Below are positions 28,294 through 38,094 of a stretch of 64,000 nt of DNA, piece by piece. Within the stretch, counting starts at the first letter, position 1, and each line of letters starts with the position of its first letter. The notes beneath the pieces were generated by a model, which searched no databases, was not told where the DNA came from, and saw only the letters and a program-made list of their open reading frames with translations. The position numbers and the translations under genes were made by a program. The stretch spans positions 868,001 to 932,000 of the forward strand of contig NZ_CP090446.1 in the NCBI RefSeq assembly GCF_021442025.1, given 5' to 3'. Source of the DNA: Sphingobacterium sp. SRCM116780 (GTDB taxonomy: Bacteria; Bacteroidota; Bacteroidia; Sphingobacteriales; Sphingobacteriaceae).

Positions 28294-28869
28294 TTATGGA
28301 ATAGATTTGGGGATCATGCTTAATATGAAATCAACTCTTTCAGCAGGAGGGAGATGAGGTACCTCAATTAAAGAATATCCCAAACGTACATAGCTGTCTT
28401 TCATTACTTGATAGGTCTCTTTAGCTACTTGAAAATCCTGTTGGCGTTCGTTATCTTGTTCGTATATTTCTTCCCAGGGAGGAAGAATGAAAACCATTTT
28501 ATTGTATCTGTACTTATTTACTGCATGCGTTAGATTTTCGTCATCATTAAAATTCATTAAGCGTGCATAACCGTAAGTATCAGGTATTCCTCTATCGAAG
28601 AAATACAGTTCGTCCGTATTGGAAAGTTTGATAAAATCCTGAATGGAATAAGAAAGCATTAATTTCGAATATTCTTCGGGATCCTGCCACGGTAGAGCTT
28701 TCCCGTTATTCTTTATCTGGTCTTTAATGATCACTCTGGCAACTTCAGGGACACAGTTCATCTTTTTCCGTTCCAATTCATGTATTAAAGTTGTTTTACC
28801 AACTCCTGGGCCGCCAGTTATAATGTAAAAATTATTTTTTATAATTATATTGATATACTGCTGTTTCAT
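28294..28869 (-). CDS. P-loop NTPase (AAA_28-like)
   Basis: 191-residue cytoplasmic nucleotide-binding protein. The P-loop GGPGVGKTT (19-27) follows a single beta strand. EVARVIIKDQ and ELYFFDRGIPDTYGYARL resemble the kinase-like AAA_28/NadR-type ATPases that phosphorylate small molecules. No other domain is present. It is convergent with the GHKL gene and upstream of no clear operon partner. The biological role cannot be read from the sequence. Confidence 0.8.
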   Translation of the reverse strand: MKQQYINIIIKNNFYIITGGPGVGKTTLIHELERKKMNCVPEVARVIIKDQIKNNGKALPWQDPEEYSKLMLSYSIQDFIKLSNTDELYFFDRGIPDTYGYARLMNFNDDENLTHAVNKYRYNKMVFILPPWEEIYEQDNERQQDFQVAKETYQVMKDSYVRLGYSLIEVPHLPPAERVDFILSMIPKSIP

Positions 28870-29156
28870 TGGTTTTTATATTAAATACTCAAGGGCATTG
28901 AATAGGATTTTCTAGTTAAAGAATTAAAATTATTGTTGTGATTTTTAAGCTATAAAGGTTCATAAAATGAATATGTAAGACTCAGGAGGTGGAGCTAAAT
29001 GGGCTGAATCAATAGGTAGATAATAGCGAAACTTCTTATTGACAAAGATAATGAAGTTTTTTAAGAAGTTCAAGATGCAGATGAGTACTAAAAATTAGTG
29101 AGAAGAAACTTATATGTTTCGTCATGTACACAGATCAAAGTAGATTTTTTAAATTA

Positions 29157-30713
29157 TCAAAATATGAACCAACAAAGTGAAATAAGCATTAGCGTTAATA
29201 AACAGGCGATGTAATACGATTTGTGACTGTTTAAGTCATTTTTAAATTTGTCCCAGGAGAACAATAAATTTTCTAGTTTTTGATCGCTTGGCTTCGGAAA
29301 CAAAAGGCTCGATAAATAAATGAGGAACATACCGAATAATGTGCTAAAAGGTACAATATTCAAAAAATGGATTGTTGGAAAGTACGTTTCTTTCGTTAAG
29401 AAAATTAAAACACTCAAAATAGAACTCCCTAGGAATCCGATAAAAGCACCCTTTGCATTTACTCGCTTAAAGAATATACCTGCAATAAATAAAGACACAA
29501 TAGGGGGGGCTAAATAAGAGAGCATTTCTTGATAGTACTTTAAAAGCGAGTCATATTTTGAAATAAATGGCGCCCATATGCAAGCGATGACCAATAAGAT
29601 AATAGAAAATATTTTTCCTACAATTACTTTTTGTGATGAGGTTAACGTAGGTTTCAATTGGGTGTAAAAATCAATTGTCAATAGCGTAGAAGCAGAATTG
29701 ATGATGGCACTAAGGGTCGTGGTCAGTGTCGAAAATAAAGCTAAGAGAATAAATATTCGAAGAACAGTAGGTAGATAATGAAACAATAGTGTAGGGTATA
29801 CGGCATCAGGATTTGATACTCCGGGTACCAATTCTTTAGCCAGTATACCCGTTGTCGTTATCAGGAATGCGGCGATAAGCGATAAAATGGCCGTCAGTAA
29901 CAAGCCTTTTCTACCTTCATTAATATTCTTGGCTCCCAATACCCGTTGAACCATTGTTTGGTTATTTGCCCAAAAATATATCCCCAAAATAGGCATGCCA
30001 AATAGGACACCCGTCCAGGGCATAATCAGGTCTCCCGCAGGACGAAGAAGTTTGATCGTGTCACTATTCGTTTGTATCAGGTCGATAAAATATGTCCATT
30101 CTACATTAAAACAAAAAATGGCTAAAGCGATACTACTGATTAAAATAATGATCGCATTGATAACTTCAATTTTAATGATCACGGAAAGACCTCTTGGAAT
30201 AGTAAATAACGCCGTAATAATGGAAAAAATAATGACAATCTCTTGAATACTGAGTTGCGGTAATAATTGTTTAAAGATGATTGCTCCAGCATATAGTGCC
30301 GCAGAAGCATCTAAAAAAGTACTGCTGATGATGGTAATGAAGGAGAAATAATACCTTGCTTTTTTGTCGTATCGTAATTCTAAAAATTGAGGAATAGTAA
30401 ATATACGAGACTTAATATAAAGGGGGAGTAGAAAGATTGCGAAAAACACCAAGACAACAGCTCCCGTCAGGTTATAGTTATAAACGGAGAACCCGGAAAG
30501 ATAAGCGTCACCAATCTGGCCGATTAATGTGGTACTGGATATACTTGTTGCAAATAATGAAAAACCAACCACAAGCCAACTGGCAGACCTATTGGCTAAG
30601 AAATACGATTCAGAAGAAACTTTCTGTTTCTTGGATAAGTAAAAGCTGAGTATAATAATCCCTATAAAATAGAGTAATAATACTACAATTTCATATGTAA
30701 CAGGATAAGTCAT
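29157..30713 (-). CDS. Sodium:solute symporter (SSS family)
   Basis: 518 residues with about 13-14 membrane helices. The N-terminal helix is followed by SESYFLANRSASWLVVGFSL and ATSISSTTLIGQIGDAY, the usual SSS/SGLT opening with the sodium-site region, and the FWANNQTMVQRVLGAKN segment is typical of sugar-type members. It is the last gene of the minus-strand SusC/D locus, so it likely imports the mono- or oligosaccharide released by the glycoside hydrolase. An inverted repeat separates it from the hydrolase gene. Confidence 0.9.
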   Translation of the reverse strand: MTYPVTYEIVVLLLYFIGIIILSFYLSKKQKVSSESYFLANRSASWLVVGFSLFATSISSTTLIGQIGDAYLSGFSVYNYNLTGAVVLVFFAIFLLPLYIKSRIFTIPQFLELRYDKKARYYFSFITIISSTFLDASAALYAGAIIFKQLLPQLSIQEIVIIFSIITALFTIPRGLSVIIKIEVINAIIILISSIALAIFCFNVEWTYFIDLIQTNSDTIKLLRPAGDLIMPWTGVLFGMPILGIYFWANNQTMVQRVLGAKNINEGRKGLLLTAILSLIAAFLITTTGILAKELVPGVSNPDAVYPTLLFHYLPTVLRIFILLALFSTLTTTLSAIINSASTLLTIDFYTQLKPTLTSSQKVIVGKIFSIILLVIACIWAPFISKYDSLLKYYQEMLSYLAPPIVSLFIAGIFFKRVNAKGAFIGFLGSSILSVLIFLTKETYFPTIHFLNIVPFSTLFGMFLIYLSSLLFPKPSDQKLENLLFSWDKFKNDLNSHKSYYIACLLTLMLISLCWFIF

Positions 30714-30717
30714 GAAT

Positions 30718-30792
30718 CTTTATTGGTTATACGTTAAGCTGGTGTCAAATATAATAATTTAATCCACCATTTAAGAGGTATAACCAATAAAG
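30718..30792. repeat. Inverted repeat between hydrolase and symporter genes
   Basis: A perfect 14-bp inverted repeat, CTTTATTGGTTATA (30718-30731) and TATAACCAATAAAG (30779-30792), spans most of the 92-bp gap. In the mRNA it could fold into a stem with a 47-nt loop and adjust symporter expression relative to the upstream genes. It lacks a clear terminator T tract. Confidence 0.55.
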
Positions 30793-30805
30793 AAATAGAA
30801 TGTGT

Positions 30806-32320
30806 TTAGTCCATTGTTGTTATTAATACAAATGTATTCCCAGGTATTTCTAGGCTATAACTTGCACCATTAGTTAAATTGATAGTTGTTGTTTGCTGTG
30901 GCTGTGCAAAACCATTTTGATCGACAGTTCCTGTGAAATTAGCACCATCGAGCGCCGTGTATTTATAAATTTTAGCGTTCGATAACTGCATTGTAGTTGT
31001 TGACTTTAAATTAAGATTATAAGTAACAGCATTAGAGTTACAGATAACGATAGTGGTTTTATTATTTGCCTGCGTAGCTATAGCACGAAGGCCTTTTTTA
31101 TCAGGAATTTGCATATCAAAAATAAGACTTCCTTTAGGTACATATCTGCTGAATAATGAAATAGGATAAAACCAAGGTCTGATATTCTCATCCTGGGGAC
31201 TATTGAATTTTTCAGCACCTAAAATATTCCAAAATCCCCATCTTTTTAGTTTTCCTTGACCATCATCATACATCGCATCATCCATATTCCAAACAACAAC
31301 ACCATTGTACCCAGCTTGTAAGTTTTGAATAAGCGCGTTTGCAACGTCAATTCCATAAAACGAATCATAGACGAACATATTGGAGTCATCAGCAGTATTT
31401 GGATCACTGGCAATTCTACTCTTATTTTCTACATTTAAAGGATGGTTTGCATCATAATCGTATTTACTTCCCAATTCTCCCATGAGCATTTCTACGTTTT
31501 GCGGAACTTCAGCCCGATAAGCTTGTAAAGTGCTCAGATAGCTTGTTCCATTGATATGATCTTGACTCGGGTAGGTGTGTATATCAAAAGCTTTTAATCC
31601 TGTTCCTAATTCATTATGCGCATATGTCAACCACCACAACAAATCATTGTTATTCCATACTGCTACATCAGGTCCAATCAATTTGACTTTGCTACTTAAG
31701 TTTTTTTGATCCATCAGTGTGATTAATTTCTGGAAAGTTCTGCGCCAAAGATCATAATCACCTCCAATAGTTGACCAAGATCCTGCAGGTTCATTACACA
31801 TGTTGTAATATTTGATACAGGTATATCCCTTCGTATTAATGAGGTAACCTAAGAAATTTGTCGCTCGATCTAACCAAGCTTCATCGACTTGATTATTGGC
31901 CAGTTCTTCTTCTCCCCATTCTCCGAAAATAACACTCACATTATGACTTTGGCAGTAATCCAACATCTTAAATAAAGTACCTGCACTTTTATCGGGATCA
32001 TAAATACCGTTATCATAATAATTCCAGCCCTGACTTGTAATAATGCGAACCAATCCTGGACGCATAAAATCAATTCGTTGAAATAATTTTGTCCAATCTT
32101 GGTTACTTAAAGTTCCTGTTCCAATCCACTGCCATAGGTTATCATAACCGCCCCATTGGGCACCTATACCTGCAAATGGTAAAGCAGATGGCTGTGTGGT
32201 TTGTATGATTAAGTCATTGTCAATATTCTGTGAAATATTGACTGTGGTAGTTTCGCACGCAGTGGACATACTGATACCCAATGCGGCAAACATTGTTTTT
32301 ACTAAGATGTTCATTCTCAT
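30806..32320 (-). CDS. Exported glycoside hydrolase, clan A type
   Basis: 504 residues with a hydrophobic N-terminal signal and a possible weak lipobox (STAC near 22). The TIM-barrel signatures of clan GH-A are visible: acid/base Glu177 in YYNMCNEPAGSW and likely nucleophile Glu282 in EMLMGELGS, with FDIHTYPS between them. The last 100 residues form a beta-sandwich-like end (TTIVICNSNAVTYNLNLKS), as in GH39/GH30/GH5-like enzymes. The exact family cannot be fixed by eye. It is encoded in the PUL, so it probably cuts the polysaccharide bound by SusC/SusD. Confidence 0.75.
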   Translation of the reverse strand: MRMNILVKTMFAALGISMSTACETTTVNISQNIDNDLIIQTTQPSALPFAGIGAQWGGYDNLWQWIGTGTLSNQDWTKLFQRIDFMRPGLVRIITSQGWNYYDNGIYDPDKSAGTLFKMLDYCQSHNVSVIFGEWGEEELANNQVDEAWLDRATNFLGYLINTKGYTCIKYYNMCNEPAGSWSTIGGDYDLWRRTFQKLITLMDQKNLSSKVKLIGPDVAVWNNNDLLWWLTYAHNELGTGLKAFDIHTYPSQDHINGTSYLSTLQAYRAEVPQNVEMLMGELGSKYDYDANHPLNVENKSRIASDPNTADDSNMFVYDSFYGIDVANALIQNLQAGYNGVVVWNMDDAMYDDGQGKLKRWGFWNILGAEKFNSPQDENIRPWFYPISLFSRYVPKGSLIFDMQIPDKKGLRAIATQANNKTTIVICNSNAVTYNLNLKSTTTMQLSNAKIYKYTALDGANFTGTVDQNGFAQPQQTTTINLTNGASYSLEIPGNTFVLITTMD

Positions 32321-32342
32321 AATTTTTAAGTTTAGTAATTGG

Positions 32343-33317
32343 TTAATTTGTTTTTTTGATTTGAATCCAGTAATTCTTCAGATTCTCAACGACTTTTTCT
32401 CGATCCTTATAAATGTCTATCCATATTTGCGTAGGTACATAATCAAATCGGAATGCATAGTCTGGTACTTCTAACAGCAGGTCACCTTGTTCCCCAACCA
32501 ATTTCTCTACTGTTTTATTTAGCCATACTGCCGTACTTGTTTTCCCATCCTTATCCGTAAAGATGATGGTTCCTTTAGCAGCATCTCTTTTCCATTTGCT
32601 CGTGCCAACTGGTATTTTTCGATATAGGTTGTTGACATTAAGGTTGTTATTGTCATCAACAAAATAGAAGTCTGCAAACAATTTATCTGTACCCGCATCA
32701 TTGACTAGGGTTCCAAATGCATTTCCGTTTTCATCTACGCCATCTAATGCGAAAGTGAAAGTATTATCATATTCTGCGACTGGACCTGTTCCATTATCAC
32801 GCCAATCCCATGGACGATCGACTAAGTTTGGGAATAATGCTGCACCTCCCCATTGTGGCCAAAAACCACCATATAAGGACATCTTGGTAATTTTCCAAGT
32901 ACCAATAAGATCGTCTTTAAATGGTACATAAGTGATCTTCCATTCCTTTTGGATACCTGTTTTGCTGGTGATGATAATATGCGCAGTTTTATCTTTATTA
33001 TTAAAATTTAAGACTTCACCAACTTTTACATTGGATTGCGAACCAACTGATATTTCCATGTCCGTAATTTTTAATTGGTCAATAGAAACGTTCTGCTCAT
33101 TTAACATAAAGGATATTTCACCATTATTATCTTGATCACGTTTAACGGTAGCAACACCAACCTGATTTTCAAACATGATGTTAATAATGCTTCTTTCGTT
33201 ATTCCAGTCACCACTATCTATATATTCTAGGGTATTATCCTTACAAGATAGTTGAAGTAAACTCAAACAAGCGAGTAGTAGTACCGGTATTCTATATTTA
33301 AATATCAACATATTCAT
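32343..33317 (-). CDS. PUL surface lipoprotein, SusE/F-position
   Basis: 324 residues with a lipoprotein signal (LLACLSLLQLSC, Cys about 25). A short Ig-like or DUF5018-like region (30-125, including VATVKRDQDNNGEISFML) is followed by a domain beginning LIGTWKITKM that is rich in Trp and Asp. No catalytic motif is seen. Its place right after SusD suggests a glycan-binding surface protein. 14 bp separate it from susD and 22 bp from the hydrolase, so it is co-transcribed. Confidence 0.7.
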   Translation of the reverse strand: MNMLIFKYRIPVLLLACLSLLQLSCKDNTLEYIDSGDWNNERSIINIMFENQVGVATVKRDQDNNGEISFMLNEQNVSIDQLKITDMEISVGSQSNVKVGEVLNFNNKDKTAHIIITSKTGIQKEWKITYVPFKDDLIGTWKITKMSLYGGFWPQWGGAALFPNLVDRPWDWRDNGTGPVAEYDNTFTFALDGVDENGNAFGTLVNDAGTDKLFADFYFVDDNNNLNVNNLYRKIPVGTSKWKRDAAKGTIIFTDKDGKTSTAVWLNKTVEKLVGEQGDLLLEVPDYAFRFDYVPTQIWIDIYKDREKVVENLKNYWIQIKKTN

Positions 33318-33331
33318 GGCTACAGCAATAA

Positions 33332-34834
33332 TTAGTGAATTAATGAATTAAGATCAATTTCTTTCTGAGGAATAGGATAGAAGGAGGCTTGTTCCTCTGT
33401 AACTCCAGCAGATAAAGCGTGCGGATTCGTTTGTGTTACTCGTCCTTTACGTCTTAAATCTAACAAATGTTTACCTTCGTACGCGAGCTCCCAATAACGT
33501 TCTTGCACGACAGCATTTCTAAAGTTGCTGACACTCATTCCTGCTGTTGCTGCTGATAAACCAGCGCGGTTTCTTATTTTGTTTAACCAATTATATCCTT
33601 CAGGGGTAGGTCCCACAGCCTCAGCATATATCAAGGCAACTTCTGAAAAACGGATCAAGAACGGTTTAACACTTGATTTTTCGCCTACAAAATCAGGATC
33701 AATGAATTTTCGTGTTAACCAATAATCATTGTCTTGCCAATTCGTTCCATTTGCATCTTTATAAAATCCCTTGGACATCAGGGTGCTCTTTCTTAAATCG
33801 TTATCTGCAAACGTATTGGCAAACTGTTCTGTAATCTTAAAAACACCCCAACCACGATTCGTAGCTCCTGTATAGGTACCATCGAGATTCTTAAAATATA
33901 ACATAGCACCATCTTTATAAGGCATGAATAACTTGTCAATAGAAGAGAAATTTCCTTCGGCAATACCCGATTTATCGAGCGATAAAAGAAAAATATGCTC
34001 GGGTCCATCTGGATGCTTGACATCATAAATGTTCAATAAATTCTCGTCAAATTTATAGGTGCTTTGTTCGGTCAGCACTTTACTCGACCAATAGGCAGCA
34101 CTATCATACATGGTTTTTACATCTCTTGGTATATCTCGATACAGAGATACATTACTTTCTTTTGCAGATGCCATTGTTAAATAAACTTTTGCCAATAAGG
34201 CTTGTGCAGCAACTTTGTCGGCTCGTCCAACGGATCTGTTTATAGAGAGATATTCTTGTGCTCGGGAAGCGTCCTGAATAATAAAAGAATATAATTCATT
34301 GAGATTCTCCACCAATGGTGCTTGTGCCTGGTCAGCAGTTTTAATCATTTCCTTATGGATGGGAACGCGACCAAACATGGTTGCCAAACTAAAATAATTC
34401 CAAGCGCGTAAAAACAGGGCTTCACCTACTAATTTGTTTTTAACATCTTCATTAATATTACTTCCTACAACATTTTCAATAACAGCATTCGCTCGGTTTA
34501 TACCAATGTAAGAATACTTATAGAACAATTCCAGCTGTTCATTTTGCTTGAATTGGTTATAATCCCATTTGTTGATCTCTTGCGCTCCAAAACCTTCCTC
34601 GCCTTTCACATCAATAGATTCTGTTGCGAGTTCATTGATGTAGAATATGGAACGAGCATATTCATTATGCGTAGCAGCATTATAAGCATACAATAGGGAA
34701 GAAGTGGCATCTTCAGCTGTTTTATAGAAATTATCCTCTGAGTAGAAACCGTATGGTTCTTCATCAAGGCTACAAGAACCTAATAATATTATACTCAGCA
34801 TGTAGATATACATGCTATTTATCTTTGTTTTCAT
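33332..34834 (-). CDS. SusD/RagB-family nutrient-binding outer membrane lipoprotein
   Basis: 500 residues with lipobox LGSCSLDEEP. The TPR-like N-terminal half includes ALFLRAWNYFSLATMFG and VPI, and the C-terminal family region is YWELAYEGKHLLDLRRKG, ending ASFYPIPQKEIDLN. SusD proteins bind glycan at the cell surface and cap the SusC channel. It is 3 bp downstream of the susC stop, forming the canonical pair. Polymer specificity cannot be predicted from it. Confidence 0.95.
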   Translation of the reverse strand: MKTKINSMYIYMLSIILLGSCSLDEEPYGFYSEDNFYKTAEDATSSLLYAYNAATHNEYARSIFYINELATESIDVKGEEGFGAQEINKWDYNQFKQNEQLELFYKYSYIGINRANAVIENVVGSNINEDVKNKLVGEALFLRAWNYFSLATMFGRVPIHKEMIKTADQAQAPLVENLNELYSFIIQDASRAQEYLSINRSVGRADKVAAQALLAKVYLTMASAKESNVSLYRDIPRDVKTMYDSAAYWSSKVLTEQSTYKFDENLLNIYDVKHPDGPEHIFLLSLDKSGIAEGNFSSIDKLFMPYKDGAMLYFKNLDGTYTGATNRGWGVFKITEQFANTFADNDLRKSTLMSKGFYKDANGTNWQDNDYWLTRKFIDPDFVGEKSSVKPFLIRFSEVALIYAEAVGPTPEGYNWLNKIRNRAGLSAATAGMSVSNFRNAVVQERYWELAYEGKHLLDLRRKGRVTQTNPHALSAGVTEEQASFYPIPQKEIDLNSLIH

Positions 34835-34837
34835 TGT

Positions 34838-37800
34838 TTAAAAAGTAAAGTCAATACCAAAAGTAAATCTCTTCAAATAGGGATATCCACCAGCATATCG
34901 ACCATCTAATCCTACTTCAGGATTGTAGCCTTCAAACTTGGTGAAGGTGTATAGGTTTTCAGCATTCACGAATAATCTCAGGTTTTTCAACCATTTTATT
35001 TTTTCTGTTTTTAAATTATAGCCCAGATTGACATTCTGAATTCTCACGAATGATCCGTCGCTGATAAACCAGTCTGAAGTATAATAAAGCCTTCCTTGTC
35101 TAGCGCTTGGAAACTCATTGGTTGGGTTATCTGGAGTCCAGCGTAATGGCGCTAGATCTGCAGCATTGTACCGTCCGCCATTCATGATATCCTGTCCGAA
35201 TACACCATTCAGAAAGACACTTAAATCGAAATTTTTATAACGTGTACTTAAGTTTAGGCTGGCCGTAAAATCGGGATTTGGATCACCGATAATGGTTCGG
35301 TCTCTGGTATCAAATTGCCCATCTTGGTTGAGATCTACATATTTAAATTCTCCTGCCTTAGATTCAGGACCAACTAATCCTGCTTCAGCACCTTCTCGAT
35401 CTGTTTGCAAGATACCGTCAACGCGATACCCATAGAATACATTCATTGGAAGACCCACTGCTAGAATATTGGGCGAAGTTTCTCTAAACGGCCCGATATT
35501 ACCACCGTAATATTCGTATGGAATACCCGATAAATAATCTGTGGTTAAGCCTGAACTTATATTATTTCCTAAACTTACTACGGTGTTCTTATTTTTTGAG
35601 AAAATAAAGGCTGCCGAGAAATCCCAATCTTTTGAACGAATAATTTGTCCATCAAGAGATACCTCAAATCCTTCATTTTTAATTTTACCATCATTTACCC
35701 ACATTTTATCATATCCAGAACTTAAGGGTAAGAAACGTTCTCGCAATAAATCATTGGTAACTTTATCATAGTAATCGGCGACTATACGTAACCGATTATT
35801 AAAGATGCTCATGTCCAATCCAAGATTAAGCTGTGCAGTCGTTTCCCATTTTAGATCTTTATTGGGGATACCGCCCCATAGTTTATATCGCCAATCTGCA
35901 CCGGTATAACCAATGACATATCCAGGACCTATAGCCGTTTGCCATGTCCCTTCATTGTAGTAGTGTTCCAACCCATAGCGACTTAAGGTTTGATAAGGAG
36001 AAATACCTTGATTACCCGAAACACCATAACTTGTTCTAATTTTTAACTCATTGAAAAAATCGAGATCTTTAATAAAAGATTCTTCATGCATTTTCCAACT
36101 TACAGCAGCAACAGGAAAGTAAGCCCATTTATTATTGGCTCCAAACTTAGAGGATCCATCTGCTCGTATCGTTAAGGTAAGCAGGTATTTATCATCTAAT
36201 GCATAATTAACACGACCAAATACAGACTCTAATTTCGTTTCCGTTTGTCCATTGGTATGTCTGTTTAGCTCTGCAGTACCGGAACCCATATTTTCATTTC
36301 CTAATGAACCGTTTTTAAAATCGTATGATTCTAGATTCGATGTTCTGGATACCGAATTTTCATAGGAATATCCTGCCATTGCTGTTAAATGATGTCTTTT
36401 CTGAAAGGTCTTGTCGTAAGTAAGATAAGATTCTGATGTGAAGACATTGCCCTGCCAGTTATCAATATAAGCAGCTCCATTATTGTTTGTTCCATTTTCG
36501 GTATAGATAGCAGGATCAAAACGATCTTGAATGGAATTTCCATATTTATAGTTCGCGGTTGTTTTTGCATTTAATTCTGGAGTAATCTGCCAATCAAATA
36601 TCCAGGAAGAGATAAAGTCAGTACCATTGAACACATTTTTTCGATGATCTGTCCAAGCTAATGGATGATCGTAATCGTTGATTCCATTCAAGAAATAGCT
36701 ACCATCTTCATTGTAGATTGGCCATAGCGGGTTACGCCAATAAGATAAACCTGTATTTTGATTTCTTCGATCCTTAGAAGCGTTATTGATCGTTGAGATG
36801 CTGAATTTATCGTTGAACTTGTGTTTGATATTAAGCCCAACCAAACCTTTCGCATAATTGTCTTTAATATAAACACCGTTTTGGTTCATAAAACTACCAT
36901 TCAAATTGAAGGATGTCTTGTCGTTAGCGCTATTGATTGAAAAGTCTGATGTGCTCAGCACGGGCATGTCTCTAAAAACGACCTGAGACCAATCGGTAAA
37001 ATGAGGCCATTCACCCGTTAAAATTTCATTAACAGATGGATAGTAATTCCCTGTTGATGCTGTCTCTCCTATATATAAGGGAGGTAAATTTCCATTTATT
37101 CTCGCTTCATTATCAATTTGAGCCATCAAAGCACCATCTTTCCAGCGTACTACGTCTGAGCTGAACTGTGATAACGTTGTTCGCTGTCTGAAAGATATTG
37201 TATTGACACCACTTTTAGCACGATTTGTTGTCACCATAATGACTCCATTCGCTCCCCTTGATCCATAGATTGCTGAAGCTGAAGCGTCCTTTAAAACTTC
37301 AACAGATAAAATCTCTGAGGGGTTTATTTGTTTTAGATTTCCAGCATCTCCTAATGGAAATCCATCAACGACAATTAAAGGAGCATTGGAACCATTTAAT
37401 GAGCTGCTACCGCGAATTCGAACGGTATTTCCTGAGCCAGGATCTTGGGAGTCTTTAGTAATCTGTAAACCTGCAACTCGACCTTGTAATAAGGACTCAA
37501 TAGAGTTTGCTGGAATTCCTTTTACCTGCTTCATGTTGACACTAGCCACAGAGCCGGTTAAGTCCGATTTCTTAACGGTACCATAACCAACAACGACGAC
37601 CTCTTCTAAACCAACAAGGTCTTCCTCTAAATGAACCTGCATTCCTGGAGAGGCGATAACGGTTGCCCTTTTAAAGCCTACAGCAGTGAAGCGCAAGCTA
37701 TCTTGTGCATGGGCAGCAATTGTAAATTGACCATCTGCATTTGTACTGGTTGTAGCAAGATTTTTTAAATTAATAATAGATACTCCCCGTATGGAAGTGC

Positions 37801-37972
37801 CAGATTTAGCATGTACTGATCCATTGATTTGTGCCCAAGCAGAGTTAGCAGTAAGCAACAAAAATAATAGCAAAATAGCATACGGTAGTTGATGACCTAG
37901 GAATCTGTTTTTGGTAGATTTTACAAGGTACACTTTTCCTGTTTCTGTGAATGATAGATTCCCGAATAGCAT
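34838..37972 (-). CDS. SusC/RagA-family TonB-dependent outer membrane transporter
   Basis: 1044 residues. In order: an N-terminal signal region (LPYAILLLFLLLTANSAWAQ, about 29-48, after an unusually long leader), a carboxypeptidase-like regulatory domain (INGSVHAKSG to about 120), the SusC-type motif EEVVVVGYGTVKKSDLTGSV, the TonB plug (SLLQGRVAGLQITKD, VRIRGSSSLNG, ASASAIYGSRGANGVIMVTT) and a 22-stranded barrel ending GIDFTF. It imports glycan fragments with SusD. First gene of the PUL operon. A -7-like box lies 23 bp before the start. The alternative start LPYAILL region has no ATG, so 37972 is kept. Confidence 0.96.
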   Translation of the reverse strand: MLFGNLSFTETGKVYLVKSTKNRFLGHQLPYAILLLFLLLTANSAWAQINGSVHAKSGTSIRGVSIINLKNLATTSTNADGQFTIAAHAQDSLRFTAVGFKRATVIASPGMQVHLEEDLVGLEEVVVVGYGTVKKSDLTGSVASVNMKQVKGIPANSIESLLQGRVAGLQITKDSQDPGSGNTVRIRGSSSLNGSNAPLIVVDGFPLGDAGNLKQINPSEILSVEVLKDASASAIYGSRGANGVIMVTTNRAKSGVNTISFRQRTTLSQFSSDVVRWKDGALMAQIDNEARINGNLPPLYIGETASTGNYYPSVNEILTGEWPHFTDWSQVVFRDMPVLSTSDFSINSANDKTSFNLNGSFMNQNGVYIKDNYAKGLVGLNIKHKFNDKFSISTINNASKDRRNQNTGLSYWRNPLWPIYNEDGSYFLNGINDYDHPLAWTDHRKNVFNGTDFISSWIFDWQITPELNAKTTANYKYGNSIQDRFDPAIYTENGTNNNGAAYIDNWQGNVFTSESYLTYDKTFQKRHHLTAMAGYSYENSVSRTSNLESYDFKNGSLGNENMGSGTAELNRHTNGQTETKLESVFGRVNYALDDKYLLTLTIRADGSSKFGANNKWAYFPVAAVSWKMHEESFIKDLDFFNELKIRTSYGVSGNQGISPYQTLSRYGLEHYYNEGTWQTAIGPGYVIGYTGADWRYKLWGGIPNKDLKWETTAQLNLGLDMSIFNNRLRIVADYYDKVTNDLLRERFLPLSSGYDKMWVNDGKIKNEGFEVSLDGQIIRSKDWDFSAAFIFSKNKNTVVSLGNNISSGLTTDYLSGIPYEYYGGNIGPFRETSPNILAVGLPMNVFYGYRVDGILQTDREGAEAGLVGPESKAGEFKYVDLNQDGQFDTRDRTIIGDPNPDFTASLNLSTRYKNFDLSVFLNGVFGQDIMNGGRYNAADLAPLRWTPDNPTNEFPSARQGRLYYTSDWFISDGSFVRIQNVNLGYNLKTEKIKWLKNLRLFVNAENLYTFTKFEGYNPEVGLDGRYAGGYPYLKRFTFGIDFTF

Positions 37973-37994
37973 AATTATAATTGGGTTATAAAGG

Positions 37995-38002
37995 CAAATG
38001 TA
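37995..38002 (-). promoter_or_regulatory. Possible -7 box of the SusC operon
   Basis: Minus-strand TACATTTG fits the Bacteroidota TAnnTTTG -7 box, 23 bp upstream of susC. A well-spaced -33 TTTG is not seen, as expected if an activator such as the divergent AraC protein is needed. Confidence 0.4.
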
Positions 38003-38094
38003 ATCCTAAACCAAAGTCTAGGGTGATACTTTTTTGCTCAATATTATACTATAATTGAATTCTAATGAATATATTTGTTGTTTACGGAAAGTAA

